From assembly GCA_016711435.1 (NCBI GenBank), contig JADJSY010000002.1, forward strand, positions 62,001 to 126,000: DNA of 64,000 bases, in the 5' to 3' direction. The notes beneath the pieces were generated by a model. That model was not told where the DNA came from, searched no databases, and was given only the letters and a program-made list of their open reading frames with translations. Below are positions 1 through 10,706 of this stretch, one piece after another. Source of the DNA: Lewinellaceae bacterium (lineage in GTDB: Bacteria; Bacteroidota; Bacteroidia; Chitinophagales; Saprospiraceae). Both the position numbers and the translations under genes were made by a program. Positions within the stretch are counted from its first letter, which is position 1. Every line of letters starts with the position of its first letter.

Positions 1-492
1 CTCCCAGCGGTTCACGGAAACGCCCCAGTGCGCTACTTTACCTTCTTTCGTGAGTTTTTCAATAGCCGTTTTCCATTCGTCCTGCGTATGCCAGTCGTCG
101 TTCCAGACATGGAATTGTTGCAAGTCGATCTGTTCAACGCCGAGGTTTTTCAGGCTTTTTTCCGTGTATTTCACGATGTGTTTGGCAGGAAAACAATCTT
201 TCAACTGAAACCCCGGCAGCGAGGGCCATTTGAAATTCATGGGCGGGATTTTGGTGGCAAAAACCAGGTGTTTGTCGCGGTGCTGCCGCAGCAATGCGCC
301 CAGAATTTGTTCACTTTTCCCTGCGCCGTAGCCCCATGCGGTGTCGAAAAAATTGACGCCCAGTTCGACGGAACGGTCGAGGGCGCGTTGTACTTCGTTT
401 TGGTCGGTGCCTGTCCAGCCGGCCAGGCCCCACATGCCGTAGCCTATTTCTGAAACGGAGCGGTTGGTTTTCCCGAAGCGACGATATTGCAT
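1..492 (-). CDS. Aldo/keto reductase, N-terminal part (runs off the left edge)
   Basis: The minus-strand frame is open from an ATG at 492 to the window edge (164 codons seen). The protein starts MQYRRFGKTNRSVSEIGYG and then shows the aldo/keto reductase hallmarks: a GMWGLAGW stretch, an FDTAWGYGAGKSE segment carrying the conserved Asp and catalytic Tyr, and ATKIPP where the family has its catalytic Lys (about residue 80). The family reduces aldehydes and ketones with NADPH on a (beta/alpha)8 barrel in the cytosol; the substrate cannot be told. The C-terminal half is outside the window. A dispersed repeat lies directly upstream of the start codon, as it does for obgE. Confidence 0.88.
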   Translation of the reverse strand, partial: MQYRRFGKTNRSVSEIGYGMWGLAGWTGTDQNEVQRALDRSVELGVNFFDTAWGYGAGKSEQILGALLRQHRDKHLVFATKIPPMNFKWPSLPGFQLKDCFPAKHIVKYTEKSLKNLGVEQIDLQQFHVWNDDWHTQDEWKTAIEKLTKEGKVAHWGVSVNRWE

Positions 493-494
493 AA

Positions 495-561
495 GTAGTT
501 ATCCGTTATTGGTTATAAGTGTTGATATTCAAGCATTTGCAAATGATTTAGACTAATTTGC
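495..561 (+). repeat. Dispersed 70-80 bp repeat, copy 1
   Basis: Begins GTAGTTATCCGTTATTGG and runs into TTTGCAAATGATTTAG. It matches copies at 9501-9579 (opposite strand) and 11489-11569. Here it lies directly upstream of the minus-strand aldo/keto reductase, with the same end facing the gene as in front of obgE. Its function is unknown. Confidence 0.75.
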
Positions 562-636
562 TTGATGGCTTATTTTTATGTTCTGGTAAAGATAGCGTAT
601 TGTGGCAAAAATGAACGGTCCGTCTATACTTTGGTA

Positions 637-1125
637 TTACTCCTTCATCAGCACCAGCAGCGCAATGCCATACACCTCCGTCAGGTGAAATGCCGTACCC
701 TGCGCATTCCATTCATCCGATTGCCACATCAGAAACCACTCGCCGCCGACCGTCAGGAAAGCGCCGAGCCAGAGCATCAGCCCGATGAACACACCCACGA
801 AAGCATGGGTTTTGTGCTGTGCAAAATCGCCGGGGCCGGCCTTCCGGTGCTTCCAAAGCCGCCAGGCTCCGGACATACAGAAAAATCCGCTCAGGCCCTC
901 GATCCCGATTACGATCCAGTACAGCAAATGAATGAGGTAGGTATTTGTAATACTCCGCCATCGGTTGTGCTCCGAATACGTGTCAGACATGCCCGACACT
1001 TTTTCCATAAAGGTGAAGTTGACATTGTAGTCGGTCACATTGGTAAAAAAAACCAACAGGGTGTAGCATCCCAGCATAAAAACCAGCATGGTTTGAGCCG
1101 GCCGGATGATAGATGGATAGGTCAT
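637..1125 (-). CDS. DUF2165 family small integral membrane protein
   Basis: A 162-residue protein starting MTYPSIIRPAQTMLVFMLG. It has about four hydrophobic segments and the family-like C-terminal pattern FLMWQSDEWNAQGTAF. DUF2165 proteins are predicted small inner-membrane proteins of unknown function. The start is chosen at 1125 because its ATG overlaps the TGA of the upstream cytochrome gene (ATGA overlap), which implies translational coupling. The same frame stays open further upstream through the cytochrome gene, but only because of the single-base frame change there; a fused reading would be an artefact. Confidence 0.75.
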   Translation of the reverse strand: MTYPSIIRPAQTMLVFMLGCYTLLVFFTNVTDYNVNFTFMEKVSGMSDTYSEHNRWRSITNTYLIHLLYWIVIGIEGLSGFFCMSGAWRLWKHRKAGPGDFAQHKTHAFVGVFIGLMLWLGAFLTVGGEWFLMWQSDEWNAQGTAFHLTEVYGIALLVLMKE

Positions 1126-1983
1126 TCTATTACTTTGTGTTTGGAAATGTATTTCAGGTATTTGACTATTTCCACAAACTCTTCGTCCTTTAAATCCGTA
1201 ACAGGCGGCATCTTGCTGTTGATGCGGAAAGTGGTTGAGTTTTTGGCAAATGCAATGATATTGGCCTCGCTCCAGTATTCTGTGATGTTTTTTAGGGTAA
1301 TTGAATTCCGGACCCATCTCGCCGCCCTCTTTATTGATGGCATGGCATTTCATACAGTTTTGGCTGTACAGCATAAAACCTTTTACCATGTCCGGGTTAT
1401 CAACCGGATAGGCGTTTTTGAACGCCTTATGGATGGACAACACTTTGATTTTCACCAGGCTGTACGGATACACATAGCGATGGTCGGCCGGCAGGTAATC
1501 GTCCCAGACCAGGTAAAACGGAGCGAATTTTTCGAATCCGGGCGCCCATTTTTTCCCTTTAGCGGCATCCGTATCAGCCGAAACGACATAAGGCCTGTTT
1601 TTCCCGTACAAAAGTGCAAGCGGAGTCGTCGGTGTATAACCATCTGTGCATTCAAAAAGGACAACTGCTTTTGCTGTGTCGAAATGGAAATGCTCAAAGG
1701 CTGTTTTAAGCAGCTCGGCCAAAGCAAACCCGATAAAATCTTTTTCCAGGTTGTTGAAATGCGGGTCTCTTTTGAAATGGATGGTATCTTCGGGGGGCAG
1801 TTTGCCTTGTGCGGCCAAAACGGGCAAGTCGATAATGATTTGATGGTTGATGGTGTCGATGCCGGCGATTGCGGTCTCCTTTTCCGTATTGGGTTGCTGT
1901 TTCGAATCATTGGCCATGCAGCCGGCCATGATAAGGCCAAAAAACAGTAAAAAGTTATGTGTACGGGGCCATACAAAGGCCAA
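1122..1983 (-). CDS. Lipoprotein c-type cytochrome with one frameshift
   Basis: From a TTG start at 1983 the protein has a short N-terminus ending in a lipobox (LIMAGC, Cys22), so it is probably a lipoprotein anchored outside the cytoplasm. A central region of unclear identity follows (residues about 50-190, perhaps a molybdopterin-domain-like segment), then a haem-binding CMKCH motif at residues 210-214. The frame breaks after GEMGPEFNYPK at a run of six T on the plus strand (1288-1293). Removing one base continues as NITEYWSEANIIAF and reaches an SKMPPVTDL segment, whose Met is the expected axial haem ligand, ending at 1122. Corrected length is about 286 residues. It is probably an electron carrier. 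The start is uncertain: a different-frame ATG lies just upstream. The single-base homopolymer change suggests a sequencing error rather than a dead gene. Confidence 0.72.
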
Positions 1984-2125
1984 AGGAGAGTCATTTTAGT
2001 CATTGTGATTGATTTTGCCAGTGGATTAATGGATAATATTAAGCGGAGTGGTCAACTCTCGCTTGTGTCCCTGGGGAAACCCCTTTTTGTCCCCTGTGGG
2101 AAAAAACGCGCGGGGGTTGGCTATC

Positions 2126-5100
2126 TTATGACACAGCGTACTGTGAAAAGAAATTTTTTGTATTGTGCAGGGCCCGACTATCTTTTCTCCTTTTCCGCAA
2201 TTCCCGTTCCTGCTGCGTAAATAAATTAAATATCGGCACATCGATAGCGAAAGTAAGGCCATATCGCCAGGCGCTGGAACTGATTTTTTTTCCATCCACC
2301 GTAACCTGACGCAATTGCGGGCCGAATTGTGCCCCGCCGCCAATCGTAAACGGCGATTTCCGGATATTCCACAGCAGGTATGCGCCCGGGGAAATCAGGT
2401 TTCCAAAACTCAGTTTGGGTAAATCCGAAGGCAGGTCTTTCTGGTTGATCCGGTAGGTCGTGACGGCTCCCAAATCCAGCACAGGGATAAACAGGCTGAA
2501 AGATTGTTCCCGTTTCCCGATCTGCAACTGCCCCATACTGAGGGCGATGCCGACAGGTACAGAAAGACCGAAGGCGCCACTTTTGCGCAGGTTACCGGCG
2601 AGCGAATCTGACGTGAGCGTTTCCCGGTGAAATCCAAGCCCGAAATAGCCGTTGACGCCCACATTCAGGCGGGCATTTCGTTTCAGCGACGAACTACCGG
2701 GCGGAACCGCTACTGCCGAGATAGCGGCTTTGACCTGGTCGGGTGTTTCCGCTTCCACCATATTGGCCATAAAAGTACCGTAAGTCAGTACCGCAGATTT
2801 TATTTTTTCATTGCCGCGCCGATCCGATTTTGCATCTGAAGTCGTTTCAAAACTGCTTTTTACAGAAGAACGTTTTTTGTCTTTTTGGAGGTTGGAAGCC
2901 AGACCGGTTTTATCTTTTTGCCGCAATCCCCAGGTGATAGACAGCAATTGCACGACATTGCGGATAGCGCTGCCATAGTTTTCGGCAAAAATGTTTTCAA
3001 ACAAGGAAAGTGACTCATTCGAGATGTCAGGCAAATCGCTTAGTTGGGACAAACGCTCATTCAGCGGCTGCTCGCCCGACCCGAGCGGCGTTTCCAGCAC
3101 GACATTGAGCATGTCCACAATAGAACGGATGAACGGATAGTAATCCTCGAATCCCAGTGCGTTGTTATGCTCTTTTTTATAGTGCAGTATAGCGCGGGCA
3201 TCGTCGATTTCATACACGGTATTCATAAATTTGGTGGCCAGCAGCGCCAGGTTCGGCGTACTGTAATGCAGCCCGCCCTCCACGGCGCTGAGTCGTTGAT
3301 AGAGCAGTCCCAGAAATATCTTGCGCTGGAGCGTGTCGTCCATCACCTCGTTGAATTGTTGCAGGGTCATCCACTGGCCGGCGCCTTTCACACGCGGAAT
3401 AATCCAGATGCTGTCGTAGGTGACTTCTACTCCGGATTTCGACAACATTTTTTTATGCACCACCACTGTATCCCGCACGATAACGGAGGAATCGCCGGGA
3501 GCGGCATTGTTGCGGAAGGCATGCATCCAGAGCAGGGTAATGCTCACCAAGGTATCGAATTGTGCGGCCTGGCGCAGGGCTGCGAGCGGCGCGGCGCTGC
3601 TGTCGGTTTTGAGTTTTTCCAAAAAACTGTGGTAATCGCCGCCGATGCGTTTTAGTTCGGCGATGGATGCGCGCACCGATTCCACTTCTTTCGCCAGGCC
3701 GGCATTGTGGCTGGATGCCAATGTACTCGGAGCCAAATACGATTCAAACGGGACGGTTTGATCGTAGTAATCGAGGAATTGGTTGCCGGAAGGAACAAGC
3801 GGTTTGATGATTTCAGATGCTGCCTGCGATTCGTACATACTGATCTCTTCCCGGCTTAAAAATTTCGTGAAATTTTCTACCAGTTTGCCTGGGTCGGTGA
3901 TTTGTTCATGCATTTGCGCCAATAAACCCGAATAATCGAGTACCAGAGCGCCATCTATCATCTGACTGCTATACAGGAAATTGCGGTAGTAGAGGGAATC
4001 TTTTTGAAGTGCGTCCACACTGCGCGATGCGGAAATCTGCGGAAAATGATCCCGCATCGTGGAAGCCATACTTTCCAGGAAAGCGTTTGCACGTTCAATT
4101 TCCGCCTCGATTTCCCCGGCGTCGCTGGACACGACGGAAAGCAATTTGTAGCCCTCGTAAAGGCTGAGCGGTTTGTTTTCACCAAAAAACTCGGCGCCCT
4201 CATAAAGCGACTCGGATACCTGCAATTTGCCCTTGATCAACCCAACCTGCCGAAGCGAGCGCTCGAATGCGTCCAGTTTGGTCCAGTCGTACAACCCAAA
4301 TTGATGAGGCTTTTGCAGGACACCTTTGAGGTAATGCAGCGATTCAATATCGTGTTGGCCGCCCTGTGCATGGTAGGCGAATTCGGTGGTCAGGGGCCAG
4401 TTCGAGGCAGGCTCTGCGAACCATCAGGGATTTGTATTTTTTCAGCAGCGGGAGGTACCCGGACAGTGAATTAGCCGTTTGGGCCCGGCGGCTTTCCAAC
4501 TCGTCGCCGAGTGTTTGCAGGGTAGAAATTTTATCCTCCATTTCCCGGACAGTCACTTCAATGTTGCGAATCTGTTCGGCGGAAAGCAACACATCTGCCT
4601 GTGCAAGCCCGAGGCTGACGGTTCGGCTACTATCCGGTTTTTGGCTAAAAAAAGCCCGAAACCGGTTGAATTCCAGGTTTTTCCGAAGGTATTCGTAGCC
4701 AGGGTTGCCTTGCAGGTTATCGCTCACAAATAGATATTGAGCGAATCGCGAGGTCCTGGTGCTATCGCTATCATCCGGGTAGCCATCTTTTCGGTGCTCG
4801 TCCATTTCATCCGCAATTTCAGATCCGGCTCTCAGCGCTTTCATCTGCCGCAGCGCTTCTTCATCGATGCCATCTGCTTTCATTTCATCAGATAGCCGGC
4901 GCCAGTTTACCATAAAAGCACTGTCTAAGCTATGTGCCTGGGCGTAATAATATTCCAGCGCTCGACCGTAATTCAGTACGTAATTGCTGAGTTGTTCCTG
5001 TGTCGCAGCGTCGCGCACCAGCTTTTTGCCCAGTTCTTTATGTATGGCCTCCTCCAGCCCGGTTCTGCGCTCTTTGAGGCGGCTGTGCACATGGAGCAGC

Positions 5101-7511
5101 ACGTTTTCCACAGGCGTGCCTTCGTACACTTTATTGGCAATGTCGTACAACAGAAACAGGTTGTACACTTTGGGGTCGTTTTGCAGTTGCTGGTATTTGG
5201 ACAGCAGGCTGAACAGGCGCGGAAACGTGACGCCGAGGTTGCGCAAATCCTGCACGAAAGCATTTTTGGCAAAATCCAGCAGGGTGCGGTATTGTTCGAT
5301 TTTGAAATCTGCCATCATCTTCACCGTCTGGGGAAACAAAACGATGAATTCGGAATCCTGCTGAATCCGGTCGCGCAGGCGATTGAGAAAACTGAGATTC
5401 AGTTCTTCCTGCGCCCGTTCGACAATAAAATCAGAAAGTCCGGCTGCCAGGTCTGCGGCGTTCAGCCCGCGGCGCAGTTTCTGGGTTTCGTTGTTGAACT
5501 GTTCGGAAGCCACCTGCAATTTGTCGGAAGCCGTCTGGACCCGCGTTCGGTAGGTACTGACTAATTCGTCGTACGCTACCTGATCCTCCGTTTGCAGGCT
5601 TTCGTTGCCGAAAATGATTTTTTGCCAGGCAAAATAACTGTCCAGTTGCGTCGCAATGCCCTCGCGGAGCCTCAGGTTAGATATGCCCGGAGCCGGATCG
5701 AAGCGGGTGTGTGCGAGTTTGTTTTTCAGGTACCTGGCTAAAAAGGGGTTGTTCCGGTATTTTTCTGAAATATCTCCCCAAAGGTGCGGGGACAACAGAT
5801 CGGCTTCTTTCAATTGTGAATGCGTGCCCAGCAGCACAGCCAGCGAATCATCCAGAAACACCGGCACGCTGAAATGCTCGGTCACCAGGGCCGGAGCGTA
5901 AAAAATATGCGCGATGCTGTCTTTTACAAACACTTCGATCATCGGATTCAGGGCAGGATACCAGCGGAATGGCTCCTTGTTTTCATCCGGGAAACTAAAT
6001 CGAAAACTCATGTCCGAAAAATCCAGCAGCCCCAGTTGTTGTTTCGCCAGGGTAGTGTCGAGCCGCAACATGTACAGTACATTCTCTTCGAGTGGCATTC
6101 CAGCCAGGTCGGATTGGCTGATCTGAAAAGTAGTATCTTTTTCTCCGCGTATTTTGCACAACTCGAAACTGAAGGCATTCACCTGCACTGGAAGCACTCC
6201 TTCGCCGGCGATGCGATCCAGAATCAGGTAATCTTCCATGAAGGAGGCGTAGGAGCAACTGTAATCGAACCTGCGTTCCAGAAATGACAAACTCAAGTTG
6301 GCGTTACTGGAGATCGGGTATTTTTTGCGGTAATTCCTGTACCGGGTCTCATTTGGGCGAATATCCCGTGTGACGGAAAAATCAATCGAGTTGGTTCGTT
6401 CATTGAATGTTATAGCATCCAGCATTTTCGGCCTTTTCAACTGGATGGTGTTCAAGAGCCTCGATCCGCTGTAGAGTGTGATTTGGTCAAAAAGATAATC
6501 GCACTGCCAGGATAACACGATTCTTCTATCGGCAGCACTCAAGGGAATATGATCGGGATTGAATTCCCTGGAAAACAGTTCGCCGATTATTATTTCAGGT
6601 CGGGCGATTTCCATTTCATAATCCTTGTTTATTTCGTGCTCCAGCAAGTATGTGCCCTTTTTCGGGATGAACAGCGCTAAAAATGAATTGTCTTCGGCAA
6701 GAAAATGATCGGCTGCAAGCAGGGAAAAAGGCACGGCATCGACATTCATGGAGTCCTGTTGTTCCGCTAAAAAATCGCCGCCGTCTATTTCCAGAAAGAT
6801 GGAATCCAGGAAAAAATGAAAGATTAATTTGCCCTCGATCTTGTTGTTAAAAACCTTGAACAACAATTTGCCGTTGCTTTTCAACAACAGGGTATCGCCT
6901 TCCGGAATATTGGGAAACATACACAATTCCCCTTTGGGCAATCGCTTTTGGTCATTGGAAAAATGGTCGGGCCGAAACGGATCGTCACCATCTAAAATGA
7001 ATTGGTCACTTTCATAAAAGTGAAAATTGCCTGCTTGCCGGTTGCTGATGACCAGGTCGGCGTCGATCAAAGCTGTATCCGAATAAGAAACAAGTATTTC
7101 ACCGCCGGGCGACACCAGTGTGAGTTTGTCTTGTTCTTCCCCTTTCCGAAGTCGCAGGATGCAATAGTCGTATTTAACCGGTGTTGCAAACAGAATACTA
7201 TCCGGCGCCGAAGCGCGGTAGAGTATCAACTCGTCGGGATAGGCGCCTTTGTTGGTAAGCAGGTAATCGGTTTCGGTAACAGCACGTAGCGTATCAAAGG
7301 ATTCCTCCTTAAACCCCTGACCGGAGATGACGAAAGGCATGGAATAGCTCAGGCGCATCCACAGCGAATCCCCTACTTTCTGAGGCTGGGTCTGCTGCAT
7401 GATTTTCGCCAGATCGAGCGCATCCTGGTACAGGGATTGAGAAAAAAGCGGCGTTAGAGGAAGAAAAAAGGAAAAAAGGCAAAAACAGACGAGGGCGGCG
7501 TTTCGCTTCAT
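2126..7511 (-). CDS. Very large exported protein of unknown function, one frameshift
   Basis: I do not recognise the family. The start at 7511 is chosen because it begins a clear signal peptide (MKRNAALVCFCLFSFFLPL, ending near FSQ); an ATG 17 codons upstream would add a non-signal extension. Residues after the signal are mostly beta-rich, followed by a long helical, charged region (about residues 620-1300). The last 180 residues contain repeated glycine/aromatic strands such as VGVNGYFGLGFHRE that could form a membrane barrel or a barrel-like end domain. The frame breaks near 4405-4420: reading one base fewer turns the end of the first frame into a continuous sequence (AEPASNWPLTTEFAYH and onward) into the second. 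Corrected length is about 1794 residues. No T9SS sorting domain was recognised. The frame break may be an assembly error. Confidence 0.6.
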
Positions 7512-7695
7512 GGATGTCGTTGGTGGGTATGACATGAAAATGAACCAACAAATGTGCTTCATTTTATTGAACGCCGCATGAAGGGGGTAAATTTTGATGC
7601 GTTTAAACTTCGGGATTGTGCTCTCTTGCGTGTCGCTATTTTTTCTATTTTTGTCAAAAATTAATACCGGATCGTTTTCCTACCATCCTCCAGCT

Positions 7696-8373
7696 ATGAA
7701 AATTCAAAACACCTCCCTGCAATTCCTGTCAGATCTTTCTGAAAACAACAACCGCGAGTGGTTTCAGGCCAACAAAGGCCGCTACGAGGCTGCCCAGGAG
7801 AACATGAAACAATTCCTCAAAGCCGTCGAATCGGCGCTGGGCGAAACGGATCACCTGGAAGGTTCCACCCTTTTTCGCATTTATAAGGATGTGCGTTTTT
7901 CCAAAGACAAATTGCCCTACAAAAACAACTTCGGCATGGGTTTCACCCGGGCCACCAAACGGCTGCGGGGCGGCTACTATCTCCACATCGAACCGGGCGC
8001 TTCCTTTGTCGGCGGCGGATTCTGGCAACCCAATGCGGAAGACCTCAAACGTATCCGCGACGAATTTGTCATGGACGACCAGCCCATTCGCTCCATTATA
8101 GCCGACGCGACCTTTCAACAATACTTCGGCGCTATTCATGGCGATGAACTGAAAACCGCTCCGCGCGGGTACGACAAAGACGGCCCGGCGCTGGATCTGA
8201 TCCGCAAAAAGAGTTTTACCATCCACCGGAATTTTACCGATCAGGAGGTAACGGGCGAGCATTTTTTACAGGAGGTAAAAAAGACCTTCGAGGCCATGCG
8301 GCCGTATTTCGACTATATGAGTATGGTGCTTACCACGAATTTGAACGGGGAGTCGGTGCTGGAACGGCAATAA
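7696..8373 (+). CDS. DUF2461 domain-containing protein
   Basis: A 225-residue protein that matches the DUF2461 family (TIGR02453-type) over its whole length. The N-terminus QFLSDLSENNNREWFQANK is followed by the characteristic FRIYKDVRFSKDKLPYK and GYYLHIEPGASFVGGGFW segments. The start at 7696 is preferred over an upstream in-frame ATG at 7594, because the family begins just before the LQFL motif and the extra 34 residues look unrelated. Function is unknown; the protein is probably cytosolic. A perfect hairpin follows the stop codon. Confidence 0.88.
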   Translation: MKIQNTSLQFLSDLSENNNREWFQANKGRYEAAQENMKQFLKAVESALGETDHLEGSTLFRIYKDVRFSKDKLPYKNNFGMGFTRATKRLRGGYYLHIEPGASFVGGGFWQPNAEDLKRIRDEFVMDDQPIRSIIADATFQQYFGAIHGDELKTAPRGYDKDGPALDLIRKKSFTIHRNFTDQEVTGEHFLQEVKKTFEAMRPYFDYMSMVLTTNLNGESVLERQ

Positions 8374-8396
8374 ACTTGGATTGGGGATTCGAGATG

Positions 8397-8427
8397 CCTT
8401 CCCGAAAGTTCGAAACTTTCGGGAAGG
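8397..8427. terminator. Perfect 14-bp inverted repeat between convergent genes
   Basis: Arms CCTTCCCGAAAGTT and AACTTTCGGGAAGG flank the three bases CGA. It lies between the converging DUF2461 and LOG-like genes, so it may act as a terminator on both strands. There is no U-tract, so this is only likely. Confidence 0.5.
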
Positions 8428-8498
8428 TCGTCCCTTGGTATGTATAGCCTAAGGCAATGCACCCCCAAACACCAAACACTACACACCAAACACATACT

Positions 8499-9236
8499 TC
8501 ATGACCGTTCAAACAACCACCAAATAGGCTTTCTCCGTTTCACCGGCTTGTAATTGGTGTGTAGGTAATGCCGGATGTGAGCGATCGCTTCTTCCTCACT
8601 GTCCGTGAATAAAACCAGGCTCAGGTCTTCCGGCGAAATTGTGCCTTCTTTCACCATAAACTGTACAAAATCCTTGATAGGCTTGTAGTAGTCCATACCC
8701 ATGACAACAATGGGAAAATTTTCCACTTTTTTGGTCTGCACCAGGGTCAGGATTTCAAAAAACTCATCCATGGTGCCGAAGCCGCCGGGAAAAATGACAA
8801 AAGCGTAGGAGTACTTGGCCAGCAACACCTTGCGCACAAAAAAGTAGCGGATATTCACGAATTTATCCACGTAGGGGTTGGCGGACTGCTCATGTGGCAA
8901 TACGATATTACAACCTATCGAGGCTCCGCCGGCCTCTCGGGCGCCGCGGTTGGCGGCTTCCATGATGCCGGGTCCGCCGCCGGTCATGATTGCCAGTCCT
9001 ATCTCTGTTGCCAGTCGATGACCCATCGTACGGGCGGCTTCATAGTAGCGGTGGCCCTCTTTGAAACGCGCCGAACCAAAAACAGTAATGCAGGGTCCGA
9101 CAAAATGAAGGCCCCGGAACCCGCGCAGGAATTCACGCAAAACTTTGAATGCGAACATCAATTCAAACCCCCGGTCGCGGGGCCCTTCGAGCCAGTTTTG
9201 TTCGGTCGGGTCGATGAAACGTTTATTATCAGCCAT
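8499..9236 (-). CDS. LOG-like TIGR00730 family Rossmann-fold protein
   Basis: A 245-residue protein with both family signatures: TGGGPGIMEAANRGA (from residue 85) and PGGFGTMDEFFE (from residue 150), which together form the nucleotide-binding and catalytic site of LOG-type phosphoribohydrolases. Characterised relatives cleave cytokinin riboside monophosphates or AMP to a free base and ribose 5-phosphate; the bacterial substrate here is unknown. The N-terminus has about 40 extra residues before the Rossmann core. It stands alone, convergent with DUF2461, and its upstream region contains an inverted-repeat arm of GGTTGAG words. Confidence 0.85.
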   Translation of the reverse strand: MADNKRFIDPTEQNWLEGPRDRGFELMFAFKVLREFLRGFRGLHFVGPCITVFGSARFKEGHRYYEAARTMGHRLATEIGLAIMTGGGPGIMEAANRGAREAGGASIGCNIVLPHEQSANPYVDKFVNIRYFFVRKVLLAKYSYAFVIFPGGFGTMDEFFEILTLVQTKKVENFPIVVMGMDYYKPIKDFVQFMVKEGTISPEDLSLVLFTDSEEEAIAHIRHYLHTNYKPVKRRKPIWWLFERS

Positions 9237-9240
9237 AATT

Positions 9241-9465
9241 TTGTTGAGTGGTTGAGTGGTTGAGGTTGTTGAGGGTTGATTTTTGCGTGGTTACAATCTG
9301 CCCTAATAGATTATCCATTTTAATGCGGCCAAACTACAACCTTTCGGGAAATCGGCGGATTTGCGGGGCGCTTATTCTACCTTTGCGGCCATTCTTTGTC
9401 AATTAAGGCCTCAACCCCTCAACAATCACAACCTCTTAACCCTCAACAATCTCAACAGATCAACA
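9241..9465. repeat. Low-complexity inverted repeat upstream of obgE and the LOG gene
   Basis: The left arm (about 9242-9280) is made of GTTGAGTGGTTGAG-type words and the right arm (about 9409-9462) of CTCAACAATC and CCTCAACAA words, which are its reverse complement with mismatches. A TACCTTTG box at 9378-9385 in the spacer fits the Bacteroidota -7 consensus TAnnTTTG, but no TTTG lies at the usual distance upstream. Confidence 0.55.
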
Positions 9466-9500
9466 CCCCAGCACTACGATTATCTACTTAAGTGAGGTGG

Positions 9501-9579
9501 GCAAAATAGATCAGATTAAATTCTTTGCAAATACTTGATTATCAACACTGATAACCAATAACTAATAACGGATAACTAC
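9501..9579 (-). repeat. Dispersed 70-80 bp repeat, copy 2
   Basis: Reads as the reverse complement of the copies at 495-561 and 11489-11569, sharing CTTTGCAAATACTTGATTA and AACGGATAACTAC. It ends five bases before the obgE start codon, the same placement as copy 1 relative to the aldo/keto reductase. Confidence 0.75.
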
Positions 9580-9584
9580 TATCC

Positions 9585-10589
9585 ATGGCAGAACAAAACT
9601 TTGTTGATTACGTAAAAATTATGTTTCGCTCTGGAAAGGGTGGAGCAGGAAGCGTGCATTTTTATCGCGGCCCTACCACTGCCAAAGGCGGCCCCGACGG
9701 CGGCGACGGCGGTCGCGGCGGCAGCATTATACTTAAAGCCGATCCGCAGGAGTGGACCTTGTTGTCGCTTCGCTTTACCAAACATATCTATGCAGAAGAC
9801 GGCGATATTGGCAGGGGAGGTCTGAAAACAGGCTCCGATGGCCATGATGTGATTGTAAAAGTACCCCTTGGTACCGTTGCCCGCGATGCGGAAACCGGTG
9901 AAGTGTTGCTTGAAATCACACAGAAAGACGAGGAGAAAGTCCTGCTGCAGGGTGGTCGGGGTGGAAAGGGCAATACTTTTTTCAAAACATCTACCCACCA
10001 GACACCGCGCTATGCGCAACCAGGCGATCCCAATATTGAGAAGTGGGTTATCCTGGAACTCAAGGTGCTGGCAGATGTGGGGCTGGTCGGTTTTCCGAAT
10101 GCGGGCAAAAGCACGCTGCTCTCCGCGGTTTCTGCCGCCAAACCTAAAATCGGCGATTACGCGTTTACTACCCTTACGCCGAATCTCGGTATTGTACAGG
10201 TGCGCGACAACCAATCCTTCGTTATGGCCGACATTCCGGGCATCATCGAAGGCGCACACGAAGGACGGGGTTTGGGACACCGTTTTTTGCGACATATCGA
10301 GCGCAACAGCGTGTTGCTGTTTATGATTCCGGCAGATACCAACCGCAGCATACAGGAAGAATACAACATCCTGTTGAACGAACTGCAAGAGTACAACCCC
10401 GATCTTTTAGACAAGCCGCGTATGCTGGCGATCTCCAAATACGATCTTATCGACGACGGTCTGGAGCAAATGTTGAGGGAAACTTTGCCTGAGGGTATTC
10501 CGACAATTTTTATCTCCGCTGTCACGAATAAAAATCTTCAGCAACTCAAAGACATGCTTTGGAAGCAACTTTCTGCCGATTTATTGTAA
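9585..10589 (+). CDS. obgE: Obg family GTPase ObgE/CgtA
   Basis: A 334-residue GTPase of normal family length without the optional C-terminal OCT domain. The N-terminal glycine-rich Obg fold (GGPDGGDGGRGG, residues about 35-46) is followed by the G domain: P-loop GFPNAGKST at 169-177, switch/G3 DIPGIIEGAHEGRGLG, and a G4 motif reading SKYD instead of NKxD. Obg proteins bind the 50S ribosomal subunit and link ribosome maturation to the stringent response. The gene is monocistronic here, with a dispersed repeat immediately upstream and a terminator-like hairpin after the stop. Confidence 0.97.
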   Translation: MAEQNFVDYVKIMFRSGKGGAGSVHFYRGPTTAKGGPDGGDGGRGGSIILKADPQEWTLLSLRFTKHIYAEDGDIGRGGLKTGSDGHDVIVKVPLGTVARDAETGEVLLEITQKDEEKVLLQGGRGGKGNTFFKTSTHQTPRYAQPGDPNIEKWVILELKVLADVGLVGFPNAGKSTLLSAVSAAKPKIGDYAFTTLTPNLGIVQVRDNQSFVMADIPGIIEGAHEGRGLGHRFLRHIERNSVLLFMIPADTNRSIQEEYNILLNELQEYNPDLLDKPRMLAISKYDLIDDGLEQMLRETLPEGIPTIFISAVTNKNLQQLKDMLWKQLSADLL

Positions 10590-10640
10590 AAAACGCCTGT
10601 TTTTGCGATCCGCATCCGTTTGCGGGGCTTGTTTTTTGGT
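10587..10640 (+). terminator. Terminator-like structure after obgE
   Basis: The stop codon runs into AAAAAACGCC; downstream GGCTTGTTTTTT can pair with it, with an inner stem CCGCA/TGCGG. It ends in a T-run, so it could terminate transcription from obgE. Confidence 0.5.
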
Positions 10641-10706
10641 AAAAAAAATAATTAAAAAAATTTAGAATTGTTCTTCATAAAATGAATAAACATTCAAAAA
10701 ACACAT

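Noticed and set aside
637..1983. A single 448-residue cytochrome-membrane protein fusion
   Set aside because: The C-terminal half of the cytochrome lies in another frame and overlaps the DUF2165 start by ATGA; the fusion depends on one extra base in a homopolymer.
8455..8492. A fourth copy of the ACACCAAACAC-type repeat
   Set aside because: Only the low-complexity words are shared (ACACCAAACAC); the GGCGAAGC-CCGAAACAC core is missing, so it was not listed as a copy.
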